Of a stretch of DNA of 64,000 bases, positions 8,292 to 16,710 are shown in pieces. This DNA comes from PGYR01 sp040264895 (GTDB lineage: Bacteria > Bacteroidota > Ignavibacteria > Kapaibacteriales > UBA2268). Location: NCBI GenBank assembly GCA_040264895.1, contig JBDQHL010000003.1:1-64000 (forward strand). The letters run 5' to 3'. How positions within the stretch are numbered: position 1 is the first letter of the stretch; each line of letters opens with the position of its first letter. The notes beneath the pieces are model-generated. The model was not told the origin of the DNA. It worked only from the letters and a program-made list of their open reading frames with translations, and did not search any database. Position numbers and translations under genes: made by a program.

Positions 8292-9689
8292 TTATTTTTT
8301 CTTTCGGTATTGTTGCACATCAATGTCATACTTTCGTATTTTATTATGCAATGTTTCTCGGCTAATATCAAGCTGAGCAGCAGACTTACTTACATTTCCT
8401 TTGCATCGGTCTAATGTTGATTCAATCTTACGCTTATCTACTTGTTGTAAATCTTCTTTTAGAGTTCTGTCAGACGAAAGAAAAGCTTCAGTTTTAGAAT
8501 CAACAACGGGAGTAGATGAGTTTGATTTTAACATTTTGTGTACATCATTAACTTCTATTTCTTCACTCTTCACAGTCTGTAATATCACTCTCACTAAACT
8601 CGCCAATTCTCTTACATTACCTTTCCAAAGCTGTTCAGCCATGAATTCGATTGCAGCAGGAGAAAAAACTTTGTTTTCGTTGAAGTTATCATTGTGAATC
8701 TTCAGATAATAGTCAACTATTACTGGTATGTCTTCTTTTCTTTCTCTTAGGGGTGGAATAAATATTTCGCATTCACGCAATCTGTGATATAACGGCTCTC
8801 TAAAAGTTCCGTCTTTCATCTCTTGTACTAGATTTTTATCAGTAGCAGACACAATACGCACATCTACATCTTCGCTTTCTACTGAACCAACTTTACGAAC
8901 TTGGCGTTCCTCGATTGGTATTAGCAAGTTACTTTGTAAATCAAGTGGCATATCACCTATCTCATCTAAAAATAGTGTCCCTCTGTGAGCCTTATGAAAA
9001 AGCCCGCGCTTTGTTTCTGTTGCGCCTGAAAATGCACCTTTAATATGTCCAAATAATTCACTTTGGAACAATTCTTTTGGGATATTAGGTATATCAACAG
9101 TGACTATAGAACTTTTTGTTCTTCTTGAAATAGCGTGTATTGCTTTTGCGACTAATTTTTTACCTGTTCCTGTCTCCCCTGTCACTAATATATTCAAGTC
9201 CGTTCTACCAAACCTAATTATCTGATCACCCAGTTCAACCATAGCAGGGCTATTACCAATAAGTCCGTGCATTTTTAAGAAGTTTAAAATCTCTTTCGTT
9301 TCACCTTTAGCTTCAGCTTTACTTATAGCACTTTCTAAGACTTCCTTTATCTTATCTTTGCTAACAACACTTTTTTCTATGAAGTTAACGGCACCTAACT
9401 TAGTTGCTTTTACTGCTGTTTCAATTGAACCTTTCCCAGAGATCATAACAATGGGGATAGAAGGATATTTTTTTCGAGAATATTCTAAAATATCTAAGCC
9501 AGTCTTAGAAACAGATGGGCCAAATTCTATATCAAGTAATGCAAGAGCAATCTCTTTGTTGCCTTCATCTAAATTACTCATAGCTGTTTCTGGGTCATTG
9601 CACATGATTGTTTCGTAACCGAAACCCTGCACTATGTCAGAGACTGTTGAGCAAAAATCTGGATTATCGTCAGCTATTAAAACTTTCAT
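8292..9689 (-). CDS. Sigma-54-dependent response regulator, NtrC family
   Basis: The 465 residues divide into a receiver domain (1-~118; acidic pocket D7/D8, phospho-acceptor D53, K106), an AAA+ domain, and a C-terminal Fis-type helix-turn-helix (CKGNVSKSAAQLDISRETLH). The AAA+ domain has Walker A GETGTGKK at 171-178, the sigma-54 contact loop GAFSGA at 218-223 and Walker B LFLDEIGD at 239-246. The contact loop has Ser in place of the usual Thr of GAFTGA, a conservative change. It would activate RNA polymerase with sigma-54 on phosphorylation. No histidine kinase lies nearby. Its neighbours are glycosyltransferases and a lipoprotein, so control of envelope glycans is possible but unproven. 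Confidence 0.95.
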   Translation of the reverse strand: MKVLIADDNPDFCSTVSDIVQGFGYETIMCNDPETAMSNLDEGNKEIALALLDIEFGPSVSKTGLDILEYSRKKYPSIPIVMISGKGSIETAVKATKLGAVNFIEKSVVSKDKIKEVLESAISKAEAKGETKEILNFLKMHGLIGNSPAMVELGDQIIRFGRTDLNILVTGETGTGKKLVAKAIHAISRRTKSSIVTVDIPNIPKELFQSELFGHIKGAFSGATETKRGLFHKAHRGTLFLDEIGDMPLDLQSNLLIPIEERQVRKVGSVESEDVDVRIVSATDKNLVQEMKDGTFREPLYHRLRECEIFIPPLRERKEDIPVIVDYYLKIHNDNFNENKVFSPAAIEFMAEQLWKGNVRELASLVRVILQTVKSEEIEVNDVHKMLKSNSSTPVVDSKTEAFLSSDRTLKEDLQQVDKRKIESTLDRCKGNVSKSAAQLDISRETLHNKIRKYDIDVQQYRKKK

Positions 9690-9694
9690 CTAAA

Positions 9695-10156
9695 CTATTC
9701 TTCAAATTTTACTGGTGAAATAGTGTTCAATATACTAAAAACTTCTCTGTATTCCTTACTACCAATAGCTTTTAATTTATTATTCCAAAATCCATTTACA
9801 ATTATATTGGTTTTAGGATTAGAATATCTGATGAACCTAACAGTATCAGCAGGCACATTCAGCTTCTGAACCTCCATAATAGTATTCCAAAGCTTATCTG
9901 TCATATCACAATAGACAGAATCTGTTGCTTTTAGCAACGGTTCTCCCATTGTGCTATCACTTAGATCTGCTAAGTTATAGACTTTCATTTCAGTTGTAAC
10001 GGCATAACCATGTATGACTTTATTATTTTTCATATCATAGTCGCCCCAACTAATTATAACCGAACGTCTTGATTCAGTTACACATTTGCTATACTCAACT
10101 GATGAGCAGCCGAAAAGCGTCAAAAATATTACCGTTATTAATAATCTATTTAGCAT
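9695..10156 (-). CDS. Small lipoprotein of unknown function
   Basis: This 153-residue protein begins with a lipoprotein signal (LLITVIFLTLFGCSS) whose lipobox LFGC puts the lipidated Cys near residue 17. The remainder is a small mixed alpha/beta domain with no motif that I recognise. Its first 11 bases overlap the 3' end of gltX, and the sigma-54 activator starts 5 bp after it, so it is part of the same minus-strand run. A location in the outer or inner membrane, facing the periplasm, is inferred from the lipobox. Confidence 0.75.
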   Translation of the reverse strand: MLNRLLITVIFLTLFGCSSVEYSKCVTESRRSVIISWGDYDMKNNKVIHGYAVTTEMKVYNLADLSDSTMGEPLLKATDSVYCDMTDKLWNTIMEVQKLNVPADTVRFIRYSNPKTNIIVNGFWNNKLKAIGSKEYREVFSILNTISPVKFEE

Positions 10157-11600
10157 TTTCTGATTCTAAAAAACTATTAATTCGGTTGAAACATTCTTCT
10201 CTACCTAATAATTCCATCGTTAATGTTAAACTAGCTCCAACTGGCTTACCAGTCAACATAAGTCTGAACGGGTTCATTACTTTCCCAAAACCAAGTCCAG
10301 AACTATCTACGTAATCTTTAACAACTTTGTGGATTGGCTCATCTGTCCAATCTTCTAATTTTTCTAACTCATCAATAAGTGGCTTAACATTATCGTAAGT
10401 ACCTTCTTTCCATTGTTTCGCCTTGTATTTTTCGTCGAACTCACGAATTGGGCCAAACATATAGTCACCAAACTCAGGTATTTCTTCGACAAAGTTCACA
10501 CGCTCACGAAGCAAACCGACAACTTGCTCAACGTAATCCTTATTCTCATATTTCCAACCTTCTTCATCAAGTTTAGGTATTAGCTTTTCAGCAAGTTCAT
10601 CCAATGGCTTAGACTTTAAATATTCTGAGTTCATCCAAAGTAGCTTTCTTCTATCGAAAATAGCTCCACCTTTGTTTACTTTCTCTATGTTGAAACCAGC
10701 AATCAGCTCATCCATAGTATAAATCTCTCTTTCCCCACTTGGGTTCCATCCCAGTAGAGCGATGAAATTAGTAAATGCTTCTGCGAAATAACCATTTTGC
10801 TTAAAATCTTCTACAGCAACATCGCCGTGTCTTTTACTCAATTTCTGCTTGTTTTGATTCAAAAGTAAAGGTAAGTGAGCAAATTTTGGCATTTCCCAAC
10901 CGAATGCTCTATAAAGCAATACGTGCTTAGGGACAGATGGCAACCACTCTTCCCCACGAATAACGTGAGTTATTTTCATGAGATGGTCATCTACTATATT
11001 GGCTAAGTGGTAAGTTGGAAATCCATCAGATTTCAATAAAATTTGATCATCCACATCCTTACCATTTACAGTCACTTTACCACGTATCACATCCTCATAC
11101 CTAATTTCTTCGTGAGGAACTTTTAATCTGATAACGTGGTCTTCACCTTGCTCTAACATTTCCTTAGTCTTTTCTTCGCCCAAAGTGTATTGACTTTTCA
11201 TAGTCGAGCGGTCATACTTAGGAGCAACGCCAGCAGCCATTTGTCTTTCTCGCATAGCTGTCAGCTCTTCTGAAGTATCGAATGCATAGTAAGCTGAGCC
11301 ATTGTCAATCAACTCTTTTGAATATTTTGAATACAAATCAAAACGTTCAGACTGAATATAAGGTCCATAATCACCGCCCTGCTCTGGCCCCTCATCGAAC
11401 TCAATTCCGCACCACTTAAGTGATTCTATTAAGTTTTTTTGCGAATCTTCCACAAACCTCGTTCTGTCTGTGTCCTCAATTCTTAGCACCATAGTGCCGC
11501 CAGTACTTTTGGCAAAAAGGTAATTATACAAAGCTGTTCTCAGCCCACCTACGTGAAGGTAGCCAGTTGGTGATGGAGCAAATCTTACTCTAGTTGACAT
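10146..11600 (-). CDS. gltX: Glutamyl-tRNA synthetase
   Basis: This class I aminoacyl-tRNA synthetase of 484 residues has the HIGH-type signature PSPTGYLHVGG at residues 10-19, the IEDTDRTR motif near 41, and the KMSKS-type loop KLSKR at 253-257. The length is normal for GltX. It charges tRNA-Glu with glutamate in the cytoplasm. It is the first gene of the minus-strand run that continues into the lipoprotein and the sigma-54 activator, with a TAnnTTTG element 62 nt upstream. Whether it is discriminating (Glu only) or also charges tRNA-Gln cannot be judged here. Confidence 0.98.
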   Translation of the reverse strand: MSTRVRFAPSPTGYLHVGGLRTALYNYLFAKSTGGTMVLRIEDTDRTRFVEDSQKNLIESLKWCGIEFDEGPEQGGDYGPYIQSERFDLYSKYSKELIDNGSAYYAFDTSEELTAMRERQMAAGVAPKYDRSTMKSQYTLGEEKTKEMLEQGEDHVIRLKVPHEEIRYEDVIRGKVTVNGKDVDDQILLKSDGFPTYHLANIVDDHLMKITHVIRGEEWLPSVPKHVLLYRAFGWEMPKFAHLPLLLNQNKQKLSKRHGDVAVEDFKQNGYFAEAFTNFIALLGWNPSGEREIYTMDELIAGFNIEKVNKGGAIFDRRKLLWMNSEYLKSKPLDELAEKLIPKLDEEGWKYENKDYVEQVVGLLRERVNFVEEIPEFGDYMFGPIREFDEKYKAKQWKEGTYDNVKPLIDELEKLEDWTDEPIHKVVKDYVDSSGLGFGKVMNPFRLMLTGKPVGASLTLTMELLGREECFNRINSFLESENAK

Positions 11601-11662
11601 CTTAAATTATTCCGTTTGATTTATTTATCTAATTTTTCGTATTTCTACTTTTTGTGTAATAA

Positions 11663-11670
11663 CAAAGATA
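11663..11670 (-). promoter_or_regulatory. Predicted -7 promoter element of gltX (TATCTTTG)
   Basis: On the minus strand this reads TATCTTTG, an exact TAnnTTTG match 62 nt upstream of the gltX ATG. Confidence 0.4.
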
Positions 11671-11721
11671 ATAAAAATCGGGGGAACATTTAAAACAACT
11701 TGTAGCACAGCGAAATCCTAT

Positions 11722-11729
11722 TATATTTG
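11722..11729 (+). promoter_or_regulatory. Predicted -7 promoter element (TATATTTG) of the small membrane protein gene
   Basis: TATATTTG matches TAnnTTTG. The start codon with the best ribosome binding site follows 62 nt downstream. Confidence 0.4.
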
Positions 11730-11791
11730 CAAATATTACATAAGTTTAATAAAACATAATTTTGAATCTTGGCTGGGAAAAAGGAAAAACA

Positions 11792-12175
11792 GTGAATAAA
11801 TTTCAAGTTTTAATCTGTAAGATGTACTTGGTAGTATATCTATATCATAAGGATTATAAGAGATTTTTGATGGATAGGAAATCTTATTTTGAGGCTAGAC
11901 TTGGTGTTTTATTTGCACTCAAATTTAGTTTTATTCTTTTGTTTTTCTATGAGTATATTACCCCAAATTCAATTAGTGAATCTGAAGAAAATTTGATTTT
12001 ATTTTTTTATATTCTGTCTGGATATTTCATAGTCGATAATATTGGTTCATACGCAAGAAAAAACTACGAAAAAGTCTCTTTAAACATATCACAAAAAGAA
12101 GTTAAAATAATTTACTACTCTTGGCATATTGCTTTAGTTGGATTTTTGATATTAGAAGAATTGTCATTAGATTAA
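11792..12175 (+). CDS. Small integral membrane protein, unknown
   Basis: This frame encodes about 127 residues with three hydrophobic stretches (ARLGVLFALKFSFILLFFYE, ILFFYILSGYFIVDNI and a weaker C-terminal WHIALVGFLILEEL). I place the start at the GTG at 11792 because an AAGGA lies just upstream; the frame is open from a TTG at 11762, and an ATG at 11822 is the alternative. I do not recognise a family. It stands alone between divergent gltX and the TPR relic, with its own promoter element. Base composition resembles its neighbours. Confidence 0.55.
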   Translation: MNKFQVLICKMYLVVYLYHKDYKRFLMDRKSYFEARLGVLFALKFSFILLFFYEYITPNSISESEENLILFFYILSGYFIVDNIGSYARKNYEKVSLNISQKEVKIIYYSWHIALVGFLILEELSLD

Positions 12176-12259
12176 AATATTTAAGACTCTTTGTATATTT
12201 AGACATGGATTCTTCACTTTGTTCAGAATGACCATTTTTTTACATTTATCTACTACTAC

Positions 12260-12466
12260 CTACACCTCTTCCAAACTATTCAGCAGCTCAATAGCATCTT
12301 GGTGGTCAGGATAGACTGCAACCACTTGCTGTAGATATTCCTTTCCTAAGTCATATTGTTCACTGCGAATCATTATTTCGCCAATGCCGAATAGTGAATC
12401 TATGTTGAGCTTATTTATCTCAAGTGAGGCCTGATAGACCTTCAGTGCAGACTAATATTCACTCAT
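12260..12466 (-). pseudogene. TPR-protein relic with internal stop
   Basis: The minus strand encodes a tetratricopeptide-like end: a helix pair ALKVYQASLEINKLNIDSLF, then EQYDLGKEYLQQVVAVYP and NSLEEV before TAG at 12260. The frame is interrupted by TAG at 12452-12454, four codons after an ATG at 12466, and nothing recognisable lies upstream. The alternation of small and large residues matches TPR/tetratricopeptide folds. I read it as the decayed C-terminus of a larger TPR protein. The remainder of the 12176-12600 gap holds only the mnmE promoter. Confidence 0.6.
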
Positions 12467-12557
12467 CTCTTTTTCACAATTTATTATTTATTATAATTAA
12501 ACAAATTACTCAAAAATTATGCCACCACCATCATTACGATATTAATTTTTATAATGC

Positions 12558-12565
12558 TATATTTG
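12558..12565 (+). promoter_or_regulatory. Predicted -7 promoter element of mnmE (TATATTTG)
   Basis: TATATTTG, an exact TAnnTTTG match 35 nt before the mnmE ATG. Confidence 0.45.
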
Positions 12566-12600
12566 AATATTAATACAACAGAATTTGAATATAAATACTT

Positions 12601-13941
12601 ATGTCAAGAACAATAGTCGCATTAGCAACAGCTCCAGGGATTGCAGGATTGAATGTAGTGAGAATTTCAGGTGATAAAGCATTCGAAATTTCTGACAAAT
12701 GCTTCAGTGGAAAAACTACCTTAAAAGAAGCTGAATCGCATACTATTCATTATGGTAGATTTTCTAGTTCTAATGAACTAATTGATACTGTAACAGCAAG
12801 TGTTTTCCGTGCTCCTAACTCCTACACAGGTGAAAACACGGTAGAGTTTGGTTGCCATGGTGGCAATGTTGTTGCTGGTCAAGTAGTTAATGCTCTATTA
12901 GATGCTGGTGCAGAATACCCTGAGCCAGGGGAATTTACCCGAACTGCATTTCTAAATGGCAAATTAGATCTGACACAAGTGGAAGCCGTGGCTGATATTA
13001 TCCATTCTACTTCTGTTGCTGGTGCATTAACTTCAGCACGGCAGTTAGTGGGGCAATTTACCCAAAGATTAAAAGATCTAAGAAAAGAGCTTATCCGTAC
13101 TGCTGGACTGTTGGAACTTGAACTCGACTTTTCAGAAGAAGAAATTGAATTAGTTGACAACAGCGAAGTCAAAAAAAGATTGGAAGAATCACTAAATTAT
13201 TGCAATGATTTGGCTGACAAATACAGAGCTTCTGAAGTACTTCGTTCGGGTTATGTAGTCGCTGTTGTTGGTTTCCCAAACTCAGGTAAATCAACTCTAT
13301 TCAACTCAATCCTGCAAAAAAACAGAGCAATAGTCAGCGAAATAGAAGGCACAACCCGCGACTATATAGAAGAAGACATTCTGCTCGGAGACATAAAAGT
13401 CAAGTTAATAGACACAGCTGGGTTGCGTGAGACAGAGGATATAATTGAAATAGAAGGTATAAAATTAGTCGAGTCTGTACTCGAACAAGCGAACTTAGTC
13501 CTTGTGCTCAACGATGCAAGCAATGGCACTGAAAGCTCTGATGAACTATTCAAATCACTTAAAGAAAGGTACAGCAATTCACAATTTCTTCTAGTTCAGA
13601 ATAAATCAGACTTAGTAGAATCCCTATCACCAAACAACATATATATATCAGCAAAAAATGGTAATGGCATAAATCACATTACCTCAATTATCAGAGAGAA
13701 TGCAAAGAATAGTGCTGATAGAATTAATGATGTACTAATAAACAAAAGGCATGCTGACTTACTAAGAAAAGCAGCATCAGAAATCCAAAATGGTATAGAT
13801 GCAATAGATTCGGATATGGAAAATGAAATTATATCAATAGACATCAGGAACGCCACATACACACTGGGTGAGATAACTGGCGATCAGTGGAACGAAGAAG
13901 TTTTAGCAGAAATTTTCTCTGGCTTCTGTATTGGGAAGTAA
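12601..13941 (+). CDS. mnmE: tRNA uridine-5-carboxymethylaminomethyl(34) synthesis GTPase MnmE
   Basis: The 446-residue protein has all three MnmE parts: an N-terminal tetrahydrofolate-binding domain starting TIVALATAPG, a helical domain, and an inserted GTPase with GFPNSGKST (G1), IEGTTRDYIEE (G2), DTAGLRETED (G3) and NKSD (G4). It ends in FCIGK with the conserved catalytic-region Cys. With MnmG it modifies U34 of several tRNAs. No mnmG lies in this window. The start is ATG with a TAnnTTTG element 35 nt upstream. Confidence 0.98.
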   Translation: MSRTIVALATAPGIAGLNVVRISGDKAFEISDKCFSGKTTLKEAESHTIHYGRFSSSNELIDTVTASVFRAPNSYTGENTVEFGCHGGNVVAGQVVNALLDAGAEYPEPGEFTRTAFLNGKLDLTQVEAVADIIHSTSVAGALTSARQLVGQFTQRLKDLRKELIRTAGLLELELDFSEEEIELVDNSEVKKRLEESLNYCNDLADKYRASEVLRSGYVVAVVGFPNSGKSTLFNSILQKNRAIVSEIEGTTRDYIEEDILLGDIKVKLIDTAGLRETEDIIEIEGIKLVESVLEQANLVLVLNDASNGTESSDELFKSLKERYSNSQFLLVQNKSDLVESLSPNNIYISAKNGNGINHITSIIRENAKNSADRINDVLINKRHADLLRKAASEIQNGIDAIDSDMENEIISIDIRNATYTLGEITGDQWNEEVLAEIFSGFCIGK

Positions 13942-13950
13942 TAATTTTTA

Positions 13951-13958
13951 TATATTTG
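13951..13958 (+). promoter_or_regulatory. Predicted -7 promoter element (TATATTTG) of the SIS-domain isomerase gene
   Basis: TATATTTG, with a TTG 17 bp upstream at 13931 as a possible -33 element, 36 nt before the TTG start codon. Confidence 0.45.
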
Positions 13959-13994
13959 GAACTTTGTGATTAGCTTAAGTAGAAGAGGAAAAAG

Positions 13995-15050
13995 TTGGAA
14001 GTATCAAAAGACAGAATTAAACAGTTAGATGAAGGTGGGATGTATGACATACTCTCAGAATTCTACCATCAAATAGAAACTGGGCTGAATGCTGGACAAT
14101 CAATTGACAAAAAACATTACGACTATGATAATATAGTCTTTTGTGGTATTGGTGGCTCAGCAATTTCGGGTGATATACTTGCAAGTTATTTAGATATTAT
14201 TGGCTTCGATAAGCAAATATATGTCAATCGCGAATATACCCTCCCAAATTGGGTAAACGAAAGAACTTTAGTCTTGGTTAGCTCTTATTCTGGAAATACT
14301 GAGGAAACTCTATCTACTTATGAAGATGCTAATAACAGAACAAAAAATATTATATGTTACACAACTGGTGGCAAATTAGAAGAGCTTGCAAATAGTCGTC
14401 AGCACCAAGTAGTAGGTTTGCGTAAAGGAATGATGCCTCGCTGTGGGCTTGCTATGAGCTTCATTGCTGTGCTTAGCTCACTAGTTCATTTAGAACTGAT
14501 CCCTAAGTCATTAGACGAAAGTATAGAACAAGCTATAAAAGACACTTATGCTAATCTGAAGAACAATTCGAAGACTCTATCAAATATCAATAGCAACAAC
14601 GCAATCACCTTAGCCAAGAAGCTACATAAAAAGAAGACTGTGCTTTATGCAGGAAAGCTAATGTTCCCTGTTGCTAAGCGTTGGGCTGGACAGATACAAG
14701 AGAACGCAAAATCTCATGCTTATTTCAATCAGATTCCTGAGATGAATCACAATGAAATTAATTCTTGGGATTACGAAGCAAACAATAAGGATTTGTGTAT
14801 TGTAATACTCAAAGACAAATCAGAACACCCAAGAGTACAGAAAAGAGTGAAAATATTTACAGATTTGGTGAACGAGAGAGCCACTACTTTTGGTTTCAGT
14901 TCAGATGGACGCTATGTACTAACTAGAATGTTCGAATTAATCTATTTCGGCGATTGGGTTAGTTATTATCTATCTATTATTCGTGGTGTAGATCCCACCC
15001 CCATCCCTACAATCACTATATTGAAAAAGAAAATGGCAGAGAAAAGTTAG
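13995..15050 (+). CDS. Bifunctional phosphoglucose/phosphomannose isomerase family protein
   Basis: The 351-residue SIS-domain protein has GGSAISGDILASY and LVSSYSGNTEETL, the phosphosugar-binding Ser-rich loops. The C-terminal part holds the catalytic NEINSWDYE region. The length and the motifs fit the archaeal/bacterial dual-specificity family that interconverts glucose-6-phosphate or mannose-6-phosphate with fructose-6-phosphate, rather than the classical longer Pgi. The start is a TTG preceded by AGAGGAAAAAG as ribosome binding site. A nearby role in sugar-nucleotide supply, together with glmS and the glycosyltransferases, is plausible but inferred. Confidence 0.9.
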   Translation: MEVSKDRIKQLDEGGMYDILSEFYHQIETGLNAGQSIDKKHYDYDNIVFCGIGGSAISGDILASYLDIIGFDKQIYVNREYTLPNWVNERTLVLVSSYSGNTEETLSTYEDANNRTKNIICYTTGGKLEELANSRQHQVVGLRKGMMPRCGLAMSFIAVLSSLVHLELIPKSLDESIEQAIKDTYANLKNNSKTLSNINSNNAITLAKKLHKKKTVLYAGKLMFPVAKRWAGQIQENAKSHAYFNQIPEMNHNEINSWDYEANNKDLCIVILKDKSEHPRVQKRVKIFTDLVNERATTFGFSSDGRYVLTRMFELIYFGDWVSYYLSIIRGVDPTPIPTITILKKKMAEKS

Positions 15051-15167
15051 TAATTAGATAACTTCATTTGTCAGCATATAATTTACTCATAAATACAATT
15101 TCGTATCAACGTAATAGTCAATACGAATGAAGATAATTTACGAAACAAAACAGAAGGAGAACTAATT

Positions 15168-15770
15168 ATGGCATTCGAACTACCAAAGCTACCTTATAGC
15201 TACGATGCTTTAGAACCACACATTGACGCAAAGACGATGGAAATACATCACTCAAAACATCATAATGGTTATACAACAAAATTAAACAATGCAATAGAAG
15301 GTACTGAGTTAGCTAATGAATCTATAGAAAGCTTATTAGCAAACCATACTAGCAATTCTGCTGTCAGAAATAATGGTGGTGGATTTTGGAACCACAGATT
15401 ATTCTGGGAAGTAATGTCACCCAACGGTGGTGGTAACCCAACTGGCAAATTAGCAGAAGCAATTGATAATAAATTTGGTTCTTTTGACAATTTCAAAGAT
15501 GAGTTTTCAAAAGCAGCTGCAACACAATTCGGTTCAGGTTGGGCATGGTTGTGTGTAGATGAAAATGGAGAATTGAGTGTTTGCTCTACTCCAAATCAAG
15601 ACAACCCACTTATGCCAGAGGTGTCTTGCTCAAGCACACCTATATTAGGTCTTGATGTTTGGGAACACGCTTATTACTTAAATTACCAAAACAGAAGACC
15701 AGATTACATATCAGCATTTTGGAATGTAGTGAACTGGGAAGAAGTAAACAGAAGATTTGAAAACAGCTAA
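15168..15770 (+). CDS. Superoxide dismutase (Mn/Fe family)
   Basis: The 200-residue protein carries the four metal ligands at their usual places: H27 (in MEIHHSKHH), H76 (GGFWNHRLFW), D163 and H167 (LDVWEHAYY). It converts superoxide to hydrogen peroxide and oxygen in the cytoplasm. No signal peptide is present. The MSPNGGG segment after the second ligand is common in Mn forms, but metal choice cannot be settled from sequence. A strong AGAAGGAG ribosome binding site precedes the ATG and a terminator follows 34 bp after the stop. It is monocistronic, next to the arsenic operon. Confidence 0.97.
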   Translation: MAFELPKLPYSYDALEPHIDAKTMEIHHSKHHNGYTTKLNNAIEGTELANESIESLLANHTSNSAVRNNGGGFWNHRLFWEVMSPNGGGNPTGKLAEAIDNKFGSFDNFKDEFSKAAATQFGSGWAWLCVDENGELSVCSTPNQDNPLMPEVSCSSTPILGLDVWEHAYYLNYQNRRPDYISAFWNVVNWEEVNRRFENS

Positions 15771-15803
15771 TTAGCTAATTCAAACCATACGATTTTTATA
15801 AAG

Positions 15804-15831
15804 TCCAGCTAGAAATAGTTGGATTTTTTTT
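15804..15831 (+). terminator. Intrinsic terminator after superoxide dismutase gene
   Basis: The stem TCCAGCTA/TAGTTGGA (8 bp, one G-U) with a GAAA tetraloop is followed by eight T. Confidence 0.88.
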
Positions 15832-15849
15832 ATATTCCCTCTAAACATC

Positions 15850-15879
15850 TTGCATAATAAAATATAATTATTAACTTTG
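15850..15879 (+). promoter_or_regulatory. Promoter of the ars operon (TTG-N19-TAACTTTG)
   Basis: TTG at 15850-15852 is separated by 19 bp from TAACTTTG at 15872-15879. This is the best complete match in the window to the Bacteroidota -33/-7 promoter. The palindrome at 15880-15897 abuts its 3' end. Confidence 0.65.
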
Positions 15880-15897
15880 TGTCGTATGTTTACGACA
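15880..15897. promoter_or_regulatory. Candidate ArsR operator palindrome
   Basis: A perfect 7-bp inverted repeat, TGTCGTA and TACGACA with a 4-nt spacer, starts right after the -7 element and would cover the transcription start of arsR. Location, size and symmetry fit a dimeric winged-helix repressor. Binding by ArsR is inferred. Confidence 0.65.
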
Positions 15898-15915
15898 ATA
15901 GAACGAAAGAGCATT

Positions 15916-16245
15916 ATGATATCGAATAAATCAAAGCTGTTTTCAGCTGACGAGCAACAAGTCGCACACTTTGCGAAGGCCTTGTCCCATCCCGCACGCA
16001 TAGCAATTCTTCGCTATTTGGCAGAAGCAAAGGTATGTATAACGGGCGATATAACAGACGCAATCCCATTGGGTAGAACTACTGTTTTGCAGCATCTGCA
16101 GGTGCTAAAAGATAGCAAGCTAATCACTGGCGATATTGATGGGAAGAAAGTGTGCTATTGTATAAACACTTCGGTTTATGATGATATGCGTAAGCTTTTC
16201 ACTACTCTATTTTCGGATATAGATACAATTAATAATTGCTGTTAA
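15916..16245 (+). CDS. arsR: Arsenic-responsive repressor, ArsR family
   Basis: This is a winged-helix protein of 109 residues from the ATG at 15916; the frame extends to a TTG at 15877 that overlaps the promoter and is unlikely as a start. The DNA-recognition helix is around LGRTTVLQHLQVLKD. Possible As(III) thiolate ligands are C41, C80, C82 and a C-terminal C108-C109 pair; the classical CVC near the recognition helix is absent, so the sensing site differs from E. coli ArsR. It heads a tight operon with arsI, acr3 and arsC and has a palindrome over its predicted start site, so autoregulation is likely. Confidence 0.92.
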   Translation: MISNKSKLFSADEQQVAHFAKALSHPARIAILRYLAEAKVCITGDITDAIPLGRTTVLQHLQVLKDSKLITGDIDGKKVCYCINTSVYDDMRKLFTTLFSDIDTINNCC

Positions 16246-16268
16246 ACAAATACCCACGAGGTAATATT

Positions 16269-16709
16269 ATGAAAATGCACGTTAGTTTATATGTGGCAGA
16301 TGCCGCAAGAACAAAGGAATTTTACGAGCTTTTCTTCAATCAAAAAGCAACTAAAGTAAAAGACGATTACGTAAAATTTGAACTTGACAAACCAGAATTA
16401 GTTATTAGCTTTTTAGAAAACAAAGACAGAGTACAATCGAACTTCGGGCATCTTGGCTTCGTAGCCGAATCGCTTGAAGTAGTGATGAACAGATTAGAAA
16501 ATGCGAAAAGTAACAACTTAGATGTACTAGAAGAAATGGGTACTAATTGCTGCTATGCAAACCAAGACAAGTTTTGGGTGACAGACCCCGACGGTCACCA
16601 ATGGGAGGTATATTCTTTCAACGAAGATGTAAAGTTCAACGACCCTAAGTATGCTAGTCAAGATGCAACGGCTTGCTGCACTCCTCAAGTACAACTTAAT
16701 ATCGGATAG
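16269..16709 (+). CDS. arsI: ArsI/CadI-type dioxygenase (C-As lyase, VOC fold)
   Basis: This vicinal-oxygen-chelate protein has 146 residues from the ATG at 16269, which follows an ACGAGG ribosome binding site. The features of the non-heme iron C-As lyase ArsI are all present: metal ligands H4, H61 and E113, and the adjacent cysteines C94-C95 in TNCCYANQDKFWVTDPDG that bind trivalent organoarsenicals. ArsI cleaves the carbon-arsenic bond of methylarsenite and trivalent aromatic arsenicals. The same family is also annotated CadI (cadmium-induced). The position between arsR and acr3 favours the arsenic role: it would release As(III) for the pump encoded next door. Confidence 0.88.
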   Translation: MKMHVSLYVADAARTKEFYELFFNQKATKVKDDYVKFELDKPELVISFLENKDRVQSNFGHLGFVAESLEVVMNRLENAKSNNLDVLEEMGTNCCYANQDKFWVTDPDGHQWEVYSFNEDVKFNDPKYASQDATACCTPQVQLNIG

Positions 16710-16710
16710 A

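Noticed and set aside
15877..15915. Upstream TTG start for arsR
   Set aside because: It overlaps the -7 element and the palindrome; the ATG at 15916 fits the family length.
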